Shown: positions 7,032 to 11,998 of the stretch, one piece after another
Numbering within the stretch: position 1 is the first letter of the stretch
Layout of the letters: every line of letters begins with the position of its first letter
Assembly (NCBI GenBank): GCA_018894775.1
Contig: JAHIPG010000322.1
Coordinates: 1 to 11,998 of the forward strand
Direction of reading: 5' to 3'
From: Nanobdellota archaeon
Lineage (GTDB): Archaea; Nanobdellota; Nanobdellia; SCGC-AAA011-G17; VGLX01
Length of the DNA: 11,998 nucleotides
Made by a program: the position numbers and the translations under genes
Notes under the pieces: model-generated
The model's input: only the letters and a program-made list of their open reading frames with translations
Database searches by the model: none
What the model was told of the DNA's origin: nothing

Positions 7032-7039
7032 TATAAAAA
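7032..7039 (-). promoter_or_regulatory. TATA box, leaderless promoter of the sucC operon
   Basis: On the minus strand CTTTTTATAC is centred about 28 bases before the sucC ATG at 7007. It lies just past the Nudix gene and supports both the shorter sucC start and independent transcription of the sucC-orphan-glycerate kinase-sucD unit. Confidence 0.55.
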
Positions 7040-7048
7040 GTTTTTGAG

Positions 7049-7540
7049 TTAAGAACCCTTTTTCCATTCATTAATTTTTTCACCCTTTAAGGCTTTATCT
7101 AACATTTCTAATTCTTCGTATATGCCTTCTATAAGTTCATAGTCTTTAGATTCTTCTAATGTAACCCAAGCGTGATCTGTTAAATCCTGGCAAAGCTTAA
7201 TTTCCCCATTGTGGTAATCTGCGTATAAGCTCACGATTATGGTCGGTATTCCATCAGATCTTATATAAGATAAGCTTGTCAGGTATTTTATATTTTTAAT
7301 TTCCAACCCCGTTTCTTCTGTTACCTCTCTTCTTAAAAGATGTTCAAAGATATTGTACCAGTGTGATGATGTATCTTTTTGTCTACTTGTATAATCTTTT
7401 AACTCTAATTTTCCTCCCGGTACAGTCCATTTGTTTGGGAAAGCCTTTTCTGTCGGCGCTCTTTTTGTTATTAAAAACTTCCCATCTTTTACTATTACTC
7501 CCGTTACTACAAGATAATGCGCTTTGTTTTGGTCATACAT
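7049..7540 (-). CDS. Nudix hydrolase with an insertion in the Nudix box
   Basis: Nudix proteins hydrolyse nucleoside diphosphates linked to another group, for example damaged nucleotides or nucleotide sugars. The 163-residue protein has the usual start (VVTGVIVKDGKFLITKR, 11-27), PNKWTVPGGKLEL (35-47) and the metal-binding half REVTEETGLEI (71-81). The canonical box is G-x5-E-x7-R-E-U-x-E-E-x-G-U; here about 20 extra residues (about 47-66, KDYTSRQKDTSSHWYNIF) lie between the Gly-Gly and the REVTEE helix, and the first Glu is not at its normal spacing. I recall a related subgroup with a similar DY...T...S.HWY insert, unverified, so this is probably a subfamily and not decay. The substrate cannot be predicted. 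The gene follows korC by 37 bases; AGGGAAGGA just upstream of the ATG could serve as a ribosome binding site and a TATA-like GATATAA lies near 7561. Confidence 0.9.
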   Translation of the reverse strand: MYDQNKAHYLVVTGVIVKDGKFLITKRAPTEKAFPNKWTVPGGKLELKDYTSRQKDTSSHWYNIFEHLLRREVTEETGLEIKNIKYLTSLSYIRSDGIPTIIVSLYADYHNGEIKLCQDLTDHAWVTLEESKDYELIEGIYEELEMLDKALKGEKINEWKKGS

Positions 7541-7577
7541 TCTTATCCTTCCCTATTTTCTTATATCAATAATTAGT

Positions 7578-8099
7578 CTAATCACTGAAACTATAGCCGT
7601 ATTTTATCGCTTCAATATTCTGCTCAATGAATCTTTCTGGCAGACCTTTTTTCAAGTTTACTTTGGTGATGTCTACACCTATATGTTTTAGTATTATTCC
7701 TATTGCGAGCATGTTCATGTATATCTTGCTGCCGAATTTTTTATTGGCGACATCATAGAAAGGTATTTGTTTTCCATTTTCGCATTTAAGGTCGCATTTT
7801 GTGCATTCTTGATTGCATATGTTTTTTTCTACAATCTTTTCTGTTGCTTTTATCTTTACTGTATCGGATTGTTTCCCGCCTAATTGTAGGAGTATATCAG
7901 CCTTTTCTATTACTGGATTCTCTATTGGTTCATCAGAGTAGATCAAATCGGCAGAGATGTTTCCTCCTCTTACTGATGTATCAAACTCAAAATTTAGTGA
8001 AACATTATAGTCTATTTCTGATAACACATTTCCTAATACATGGCCTAATAGTTTTATCCCTTGGCCTCCTGTACCGACTAGTTTTATTTTTTTGTTCAT
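7578..8099 (-). CDS. korC: 2-oxoacid:ferredoxin oxidoreductase, gamma subunit
   Basis: This subunit completes the four-part Kor/Vor/Por enzyme, which oxidatively decarboxylates a 2-oxoacid to an acyl-CoA and reduces ferredoxin. The chosen start gives 173 residues; an in-frame ATG 24 bases further upstream is rejected because the ATG at 8099 forms an ATGA overlap with the korB stop and begins directly at the family's MNKKIKLVGTGGQG. Family motifs are GTGGQGI (9-15), SVRGG (42-46) and NMLAIGIIL (129-137). An unusual insert with four cysteines, CNQECTKCDLKC (Cys95, 99, 102, 106), sits between the central strand and IPFYDVA; I do not recall it in standard gamma subunits. It could bind a metal or an Fe-S cluster. 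It is the fourth gene of the korDABC operon. Confidence 0.93.
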   Translation of the reverse strand: MNKKIKLVGTGGQGIKLLGHVLGNVLSEIDYNVSLNFEFDTSVRGGNISADLIYSDEPIENPVIEKADILLQLGGKQSDTVKIKATEKIVEKNICNQECTKCDLKCENGKQIPFYDVANKKFGSKIYMNMLAIGIILKHIGVDITKVNLKKGLPERFIEQNIEAIKYGYSFSD

Positions 8100-8821
8100 T
8101 TTATTATCCCTATCTCGTCCCACTCAAGCTCTTTAGCATCTTTTACTATTTTGTATGTTTGTTTGAAATTTAGGAGCATGTCATAAGCATTCTTGAACCC
8201 TAGTCTTCTTCCGTAATTTTCTACACAGTTTGAAACTATTTCTACAAATGAAAATCCTTTGTGTTGTATGGCCTCTTTTATTACTGATTTCATATGTAGT
8301 ATGTGGAATGTTGTTGTTCTTGCGAAGAATCTTTTGTTTGCCCTTACTATGCCTTGCACGTTTACCGGGTCTTCTTCATTGCCATATGGTGATGTTATTG
8401 TTTTGATTCCTTTGTCTGTCATAGGACTTCTTTGTCCGCCGGTCATTCCATAGATATGATTATTGTTGCATATGACTGTTATGTCTGTGTTCCTTTTGCA
8501 TGCATGTATTAGATGGTTTCCACCTATTCCTATTAGGTCTCCGTCTCCGCTTAATACCATTACTTTCATATCTGGTCTGGCAATCTTTACTCCTTCAGCG
8601 AGTGGTATTGCTCTGCCATGCAGGCCATGGATTGTGTCCATGTTGAAGTATCCTGCTGCCCTGCCCGTGCATCCAATTCCTGAGACAACTGTTATATCTT
8701 CTTTTTTCAGCTTCAATTCTTCAAATACTCTTGCTGTGTTACATACAACTATTCCTATTCCGCATCCTGGACACCAGCTTGATGGGAATCTTTCTATCTT
8801 GAGGTAATCTTTGAAGTTCAT
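8096..8821 (-). CDS. korB: 2-oxoacid:ferredoxin oxidoreductase, beta (TPP-binding) subunit
   Basis: The beta subunit carries thiamine diphosphate and a [4Fe-4S] cluster. Visible are WCPGCGIG (16-23; Cys17, Cys20), SGIGCTGR (47-54; Cys51) and a later Cys199 in SNCVENYGR, together a likely cluster set; HGLHGRAIPLAEGVK (65-79); and the TPP-Mg motif SGDGDLIGIGGNH (91-103) ending in NNNHIYGMTGGQRSP (119-133). At 241 residues it is somewhat shorter than usual (~270-290). Its ATG overlaps the korA stop (ATGA), and its own stop overlaps the korC ATG (ATGA), so the three are translationally coupled. The Kor label, meaning 2-oxoglutarate as substrate, comes from family resemblance and from the nearby succinyl-CoA synthetase genes; another 2-oxoacid is possible. 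Confidence 0.96.
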   Translation of the reverse strand: MNFKDYLKIERFPSSWCPGCGIGIVVCNTARVFEELKLKKEDITVVSGIGCTGRAAGYFNMDTIHGLHGRAIPLAEGVKIARPDMKVMVLSGDGDLIGIGGNHLIHACKRNTDITVICNNNHIYGMTGGQRSPMTDKGIKTITSPYGNEEDPVNVQGIVRANKRFFARTTTFHILHMKSVIKEAIQHKGFSFVEIVSNCVENYGRRLGFKNAYDMLLNFKQTYKIVKDAKELEWDEIGIIK

Positions 8822-9828
8822 TTTAGTTTATCTTTTATCTCTGAAAGATGGATTGATCCTCCTAAAATTGGTATTGATTCTATTTCTCTTTTGAGTACTC
8901 TTTCAATTTCTTTTTTGTACTGTCCGTCGTTCATTTCTATGACTATGATTTTTTTGTATTTTTCAGATATTTTCTTCAGTTCTTTTTCTAATACTGGGAA
9001 CATTCTTATGGGTCTGAATATGGAATATTTTTCTTTTAATGGGAGGATAACTCTTGATGTTATTCCATATGCTATTAGCAATGTGTTTGATTTTTCATTT
9101 TCTAGATATTCGTAGAATGCATAGTTCTTGGCTATTTTTTCTGTTCTTTCCTTTACTTTTTTGATCCATTCTCTATATACTTTAGTGTCTTTTGTCATAG
9201 GAATTCCATTTTTTGATATCAAACCAGTATAATGTCTGTTACCTGTTCCGAATTTTTTCCCTTTTCTGTCTTTTACCTTGTAATCTATCTTGTCCAGTTC
9301 TACTGTTTCATATAAGTGGCCTAAAAATCCGTCACTTAAAAGTATTACAGGTCCTTGATTTTCTTCTGCAGCATTGAATGATTCAATAGTATATTTGTAC
9401 ATTTCTGATACTGAATTTGGATAGAATACAATTGGATATCTATCTCCATGGCTGCCGTATGCTGATTGTAGAACATCTCCTTGTGATGGTAGTGTTGGCA
9501 TTCCTGTGCTTGGCCCTACTCTCTGCACATTAACTATGACTAGAGGCGTTTCTGTCATGGTAGCCATACCTATTGATTCTTGCATTAGGCTGAAGCCGGG
9601 CCCTGATGTTGAGGTCATTGATTTACCGTCGGATATTGAGGCTCCGATGGCCATCATCACAGCTGCTATTTCATCTTCTGCATGCACAAATTTTATATCT
9701 TTTTTCTTGGCCATAACATGCATTATCTCAGATGCTGGTGTGATGGGATATGCTGCGTAGAATTTGATTCCTGCTTTCACAGCTGCTTCTGCAACTGCTT
9801 CATTCCCTTGCATTAGTATTTTCTTCAA
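8818..9828 (-). CDS. korA: 2-oxoacid:ferredoxin oxidoreductase, alpha subunit (TTG start)
   Basis: The alpha subunit (336 residues) holds the pyrimidine-binding part of the TPP site. Motifs are MQGNEAVAEAAVKAG (6-20), AAYPITPASE (25-34), HAEDEIAAV (49-57, containing the conserved Glu), STSGPGFSLMQE (73-84), NVQRVGPSTGMPT (100-112), QGDVLQ with HGD (116-129) and the late IVIEMNDGQ. The KorA/Vor-like GPSTG...QGD pattern fits a 2-oxoglutarate or branched 2-oxoacid enzyme. The start is taken as TTG at 9828 because GAGGTG, an excellent match to the archaeal anti-Shine-Dalgarno, lies 6 bases before it within the end of korD, and the TTG immediately follows the korD stop. A start at the ATG five codons on (MQGNE) is possible but lies 21 bases from that site. 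Confidence 0.96.
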   Translation of the reverse strand: MKKILMQGNEAVAEAAVKAGIKFYAAYPITPASEIMHVMAKKKDIKFVHAEDEIAAVMMAIGASISDGKSMTSTSGPGFSLMQESIGMATMTETPLVIVNVQRVGPSTGMPTLPSQGDVLQSAYGSHGDRYPIVFYPNSVSEMYKYTIESFNAAEENQGPVILLSDGFLGHLYETVELDKIDYKVKDRKGKKFGTGNRHYTGLISKNGIPMTKDTKVYREWIKKVKERTEKIAKNYAFYEYLENEKSNTLLIAYGITSRVILPLKEKYSIFRPIRMFPVLEKELKKISEKYKKIIVIEMNDGQYKKEIERVLKREIESIPILGGSIHLSEIKDKLK

Positions 9829-10002
9829 CTATTCCACCTCTACAGCTAAATCAGGACAGTAATTTTCGCACATTTTGCATTTAGTGCATTTTACTCCCTC
9901 TTTTTGGACTATCTTCTTGTCTTTTATTTCAAGCCCTTTGGTTGGACAAAATGATATGCATAGCCCGCATAGCTTGCATTTGTCCATGTCTATTTTTACC
10001 AT
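9829..10002 (-). CDS. korD: 2-oxoacid:ferredoxin oxidoreductase, delta (2[4Fe-4S] ferredoxin) subunit
   Basis: A short reading frame, ATG at 10002 to TAG at 9829-9831, encodes 57 residues, MVKIDMDKCKLCGLC... ending DLAVEVE. It has two CX2CX2CX3CP clusters: Cys9, 12, 15, 19 and Cys39, 42, 45, 49, each followed by Pro, which is the 2[4Fe-4S] ferredoxin pattern. This is the electron-relay delta subunit of the Kor complex, passing electrons from the TPP/beta-subunit cluster to free ferredoxin. It lies immediately upstream of korA (stop next to the korA TTG), and its final codons contain the korA ribosome binding site. A TATA box is centred about 28 bases before its ATG, so korD opens the operon. 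Confidence 0.95.
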   Translation of the reverse strand: MVKIDMDKCKLCGLCISFCPTKGLEIKDKKIVQKEGVKCTKCKMCENYCPDLAVEVE

Positions 10003-10026
10003 GCTTTTAATTAGTGGCTAGAACTT

Positions 10027-10034
10027 TTTATAAA
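10027..10034 (-). promoter_or_regulatory. TATA box, leaderless promoter of korDABC
   Basis: On the minus strand TTTATAAA (within ATTTATAAAAAG) is centred about 28 bases before the korD ATG at 10002, placing the transcription start at about the start codon. Confidence 0.6.
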
Positions 10035-10141
10035 TGTTTTTGTGATAGAAACGATTAATTTTATTAACGAGTTTTGTAAGGATAATACTAGGAAAATATT
10101 TTGTATTAATTCTGTTGCTTTGAAGTTTAAGGTTAAGAACC

Positions 10142-10158
10142 TAAAAAATAAATAAGAA
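10142..10158 (-). terminator. T-rich stop downstream of the DUF2238-like gene
   Basis: About 25 bases past the stop codon the minus strand reads TTATTTATTTTTTAG, followed by an AGGTT-CTT-AACCT inverted repeat (10142-10130). The T-rich run is the more likely signal. The rest of the 10035-10182 gap shows nothing else I can name. Confidence 0.35.
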
Positions 10159-10182
10159 ACTATTGAATCTGGAAATACGCCC

Positions 10183-10836
10183 TTAGTTTAGCCAGTAATT
10201 CTTTTTGTAGCGGAATTTATAGAATAGAATTATCCCTATTATTGAACCAATAGTGTTAACGAAGATATCGTTCATTGTGTCAACGTATTGTCCTTCAATT
10301 GTGTCTCCTCCGTGATTGCTGTCACCTATTCCTATAAAAAATAGTCCTTCACCTTCCCAGAGATATAAAAAACCAGAGAATTCTATAAGTTCGACAAGTG
10401 TGCCGAGCATAGAAACTGAAGCGATAACTAATAGAATCAATAATATTTTGTTATAGTCTATCACTGTTTTTTTTATTCTTTTATTTTTCTTGATGTGTAG
10501 CTTATGACCTATGAGATTGAATACTACATATGCTGCAGTGATAGATGCAAAGAGATGTACAATGTTATCGTATTCAAATGAACCGAAAGTTTTTGAATAA
10601 AATCCGAAAGAGCCTAAGTTATGGAGTAAAAATCCTAAGTTAATCAAAAGGAAACCTAACGGAGTTATCTCAAGTTTTTTGCTGGCTAGTAATATTCCTG
10701 TAATGATCAGAGTTGAGAATAGAATATCAAGAGCCCATTGTGTTTTGTTTATTATATTATAAGTAAACAGAAGGATATTCAAAATAAGGAAAAATGAATA
10801 TATTATGTAAATTTTATTTCTGGCTTTAATTACCAT
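10183..10836 (-). CDS. Multi-pass membrane protein, DUF2238/YjdF-like
   Basis: The 217-residue protein has about six hydrophobic helices (about residues 8-27, 33-51, 56-76, 91-110, 128-150 and 188-206) and is an integral membrane protein. Two polar motifs within or beside helices fit the DUF2238 family: YDNIVHLFASITAAY (89-103, cf. YD..xHF...) and DTIEGQYVDTMNDIFVNTIG (178-197, cf. DxxDMxxAxxGA). Glu149 and Glu152 (LVELIEF) also match the conserved acidic pair. The function of DUF2238 is not established; the buried His, Asp and Glu residues suggest a transporter or an intramembrane enzyme, but that is inference. The first Met at 10836 is supported by a TATA box about 26 bases upstream. It is transcribed away from the RNase P RNA and is followed by a T-rich stop, so it is probably monocistronic. 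Confidence 0.75.
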   Translation of the reverse strand: MVIKARNKIYIIYSFFLILNILLFTYNIINKTQWALDILFSTLIITGILLASKKLEITPLGFLLINLGFLLHNLGSFGFYSKTFGSFEYDNIVHLFASITAAYVVFNLIGHKLHIKKNKRIKKTVIDYNKILLILLVIASVSMLGTLVELIEFSGFLYLWEGEGLFFIGIGDSNHGGDTIEGQYVDTMNDIFVNTIGSIIGIILFYKFRYKKNYWLN

Positions 10837-10858
10837 GATTATATTAGGGTAAATATTA

Positions 10859-10866
10859 TTTATAAA
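10859..10866 (-). promoter_or_regulatory. TATA box, leaderless promoter of the DUF2238-like gene
   Basis: TTTATAAA on the minus strand is centred about 26 bases before the ATG at 10836. It lies about 70 bases from the oppositely directed RNase P RNA promoter. Confidence 0.55.
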
Positions 10867-10927
10867 TTTGTTTAATAATAGATTATGAATCCTGTTTATC
10901 TAGTTTTATTCTATTTTAATCGATTTT

Positions 10928-10943
10928 AGAAACCTTTATATAT
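10928..10943 (+). promoter_or_regulatory. BRE/TATA promoter of the RNase P RNA
   Basis: AGAAACC (10928-10934, BRE-like purine-rich element) is followed by TTTATATAT (10935-10943). The box centre is about 27 bases before 10966, which is where the P1 helix begins, so the transcript probably starts at the mature 5' end. Confidence 0.7.
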
Positions 10944-10965
10944 TCTGCAGTATATATTTTTGACT

Positions 10966-11279
10966 AGGTAGGTGGAGCATCTAACTGACGCTCGTTTACG
11001 AGTGAGGAAAGTCCGTCCACTAAAAATCGGTCGCTTAAAAGTATTAAGTCGGAGAGATCCGAGGCAACCGCCCAGAAACGAAACGGCCTTTCTTGAGCTA
11101 TGATGCTCGCGAAGGTTCCCGCGAGGGAGCTGAGTTAACCAGTTGAGCTAGGAGAGTAGGGATACGGTGAAACGGCGAGTCCCGACTAGTGCAAGTCATT
11201 AGGACGCTTAGTTGAATGTTAGAACAGCCCGTCCGCGCTGAACGGGGGCTGACAGAAGACGGCTTATGCTCCACCTACT
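10966..11279 (+). ncRNA. rnpB: RNase P RNA, archaeal (type A-like)
   Basis: This is the catalytic RNA that removes 5' leaders from pre-tRNA. The ends are set by helix P1, a perfect 13-bp pairing of 10968-10980 (GTAGGTGGAGCAT) with 11266-11278. Conserved regions are GAGGAAAGTCCG at about 11003 (CR-I, P4 5' strand), AGAAACGAAA and GGTGAAACGG inside the body (CR-II/III), GTGCAAGTC, and ACAGAAGACGGCTTA near the end (CR-V, P4 3' strand). Other helices seen are a P3-type hairpin (CGCTCG-TTTA-CGAGTG), a P12-type hairpin CTCGCG (11106-11111) with CGCGAG (11120-11125), and CCCGT (11228-11232) with ACGGG (11242-11246). At about 310 nt it is a normal archaeal size. It is followed by an oligo-T stop. Exact ends are uncertain by a few bases. 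Confidence 0.96.
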
Positions 11280-11291
11280 GTTCTTTTTTTC
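11280..11291 (+). terminator. Oligo-T stop of the RNase P RNA
   Basis: GTTCTTTTTTTC directly follows the P1 helix. The same 11 bases, GTTCTTTTTTT, recur at 11964-11974 behind the next gene. Confidence 0.55.
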
Positions 11292-11302
11292 TAAAGGTTA
11301 AA

Positions 11303-11310
11303 TTTAAAAA
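11303..11310 (+). promoter_or_regulatory. TATA box, leaderless promoter of the PGA-hydrolase-like gene
   Basis: TTTAAAAA, preceded by AAAGGTTAAA, is centred about 27 bases before the ATG at 11334, so the mRNA would start at or near the start codon. Confidence 0.5.
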
Positions 11311-11333
11311 CATATATTTTAAGGTATTATACT

Positions 11334-11936
11334 ATGGCTGATCATTATAAGTCTCTGGATAAATTGAAGAAGGATTCTGTCGAAGGTATTGATTATAAAG
11401 AAATTCTTCTCGATAGGTCAAGTGATGTTACCATTATGGCTATACATGGTGGCATTATTGAAAGAGGTACTGCCCAGATTGCAGAGACTATCGCAGGTAA
11501 TGATTTGAATTATTTCAGTTTTTCTGGTTTGAAAAAGCCTAGAATTAAGTATCATATAACTTCTCATAAGTTTAATCATGACGGTTTAGCTGCTCTGTTA
11601 AAGAATTCTGACATCGCTGTTAGTTTTCACGGAACTAGAAAGAAAGGGCTAGAAGATTATGTTTCTATCGGTGGACTTAATGAAAAGTTGAAAGGTATTA
11701 TCATGGTTAATCTTGCCTTGAAAGATTTTAACGTTGATACTAAGAATTATCCTGCTAAATCTTATAAGAATGTGGCAAACAGGCCAAAAAATAATGGTGT
11801 TCAGTTGGAGTTAGGTCGTAGTTTAAGAAATAGTTTTTTTGATAATATTAAATCAAAGAAAAGAAAACCTACTATTTCTTTCTATAAGTTTACTGATGCC
11901 ATACGCAGGTCTATAGAGTATTATTATAAGATTTGA
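11334..11936 (+). CDS. Poly-gamma-glutamate hydrolase family protein (DUF867/YjqB-like)
   Basis: The 200-residue protein matches the zinc-dependent family that includes phage poly-gamma-glutamate hydrolase (PghP) and Bacillus YjqB. Visible family features are an N-terminal DYKEILLDRSSDVTIMAIHGG (about 20-40) with His38, Gly39-40 and Glu43 (IHGGIIERGT), the FSFSGLK segment (61-67), HITSHKF (74-80; His74, His78), SFHGT (97-101; His99) and the C-terminal NNGVQLELGRSLR (153-165; Glu159). His38, Glu43 and a later His are the likely zinc ligands, and Glu159 is a candidate catalytic base by family analogy. No signal peptide is present, so it would act in the cytoplasm or be released by lysis. In phages the enzyme degrades capsule poly-gamma-glutamate; an archaeal role is unknown and the substrate may be another gamma-glutamyl or amide compound. 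It has its own TATA box and sits just downstream of the RNase P RNA. Confidence 0.88.
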   Translation: MADHYKSLDKLKKDSVEGIDYKEILLDRSSDVTIMAIHGGIIERGTAQIAETIAGNDLNYFSFSGLKKPRIKYHITSHKFNHDGLAALLKNSDIAVSFHGTRKKGLEDYVSIGGLNEKLKGIIMVNLALKDFNVDTKNYPAKSYKNVANRPKNNGVQLELGRSLRNSFFDNIKSKKRKPTISFYKFTDAIRRSIEYYYKI

Positions 11937-11963
11937 CACCGTATGTGCATAGCTGATTTTTGA

Positions 11964-11974
11964 GTTCTTTTTTT
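11964..11974 (+). terminator. Oligo-T stop after the PGA-hydrolase-like gene
   Basis: GTTCTTTTTTT lies 28 bases after the stop codon. It is identical to the sequence ending the RNase P RNA gene. A TATA-like TTTATATTC follows at the right edge and could belong to a gene outside the window. Confidence 0.45.
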
Positions 11975-11998
11975 GATTTATATTCTAAAATAGCGAAA

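Noticed and set aside
7008..7067. A longer sucC reading frame beginning at 7067
   Set aside because: It adds 20 residues before the family's normal MKLKEYQ start, overlaps the Nudix gene and contains the sucC TATA box.
8100..8123. An upstream ATG for korC at 8123
   Set aside because: The eight extra residues are not typical of the family, and the ATG at 8099 makes an ATGA overlap with korB like the other genes of the operon.
8259..9760. Plus-strand open frames opposite korB and korA
   Set aside because: They mirror conserved minus-strand genes and show no promoter, ribosome site or recognisable domain.
10130..10142. AGGTT-AAG-AACCT inverted repeat as a possible operator or attachment site
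   Set aside because: A five-base stem with a three-base loop in AT-rich intergenic DNA is too short to support more than a chance repeat beside a T-rich stop.
1..11998. CRISPR array, insertion sequence, tRNA or integration site
   Set aside because: No regularly spaced repeats, transposase or integrase frames, cloverleaf sequences or flanking direct repeats were seen by eye on either strand.

Overview
The window looks archaeal, from an AT-rich genome. An archaeal RNase P RNA lies at about 10966-11279. First genes of transcription units are preceded by TATA boxes (often with a BRE-like purine stretch) centred about 26-29 bases before the start codon, so their mRNAs are probably leaderless, while genes inside operons overlap by ATGA or are led by Shine-Dalgarno sequences. 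The metabolic genes are four-subunit 2-oxoacid:ferredoxin oxidoreductase genes of the anaerobic type. No rRNA, tRNA, IS element or CRISPR was seen. The lineage cannot be fixed from the sequence; compact, orphan-rich genomes of the DPANN type (for example Woesearchaeota-like) are a guess.

Layout. Positions 2-2646 (+ strand) are an accessory-looking block: the 3' end of an unknown gene, a 52-residue two-helix membrane peptide, two adjacent lipoproteins with lipoboxes, and a protein with a C-terminal DUF4145/HEPN-like domain. A 165-residue orphan (2657-3154, - strand) converges on it.

Positions 3269-10002 (- strand) are a metabolic block. Read in the direction of transcription it is korD-korA-korB-korC (2-oxoacid, probably 2-oxoglutarate, ferredoxin oxidoreductase), a Nudix hydrolase, then sucC, an uncharacterised 174-residue protein, a MOFRL-type glycerate 2-kinase, and sucD. 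Kor would make succinyl-CoA and reduced ferredoxin; SucCD would convert succinyl-CoA to succinate with ATP/GTP formation. Together they form an energy-conserving 2-oxoglutarate branch. The unusual point is that sucC and sucD are separated by two tightly coupled genes.

Positions 10183-10836 (- strand) encode a DUF2238-like membrane protein, divergent from the RNase P RNA gene (+). Downstream of the RNA, 11334-11936 (+) encodes a homologue of phage/Bacillus poly-gamma-glutamate hydrolase (DUF867/YjqB family).

Main points for a second look: the split sucC/sucD operon with its orphan and glycerate kinase; a four-cysteine insert in the Kor gamma subunit; a small ferredoxin subunit gene (57 residues) and a TTG-started korA; a Nudix box with an insertion; the lipoprotein/HEPN block; and a PGA-hydrolase-like protein in an archaeon.
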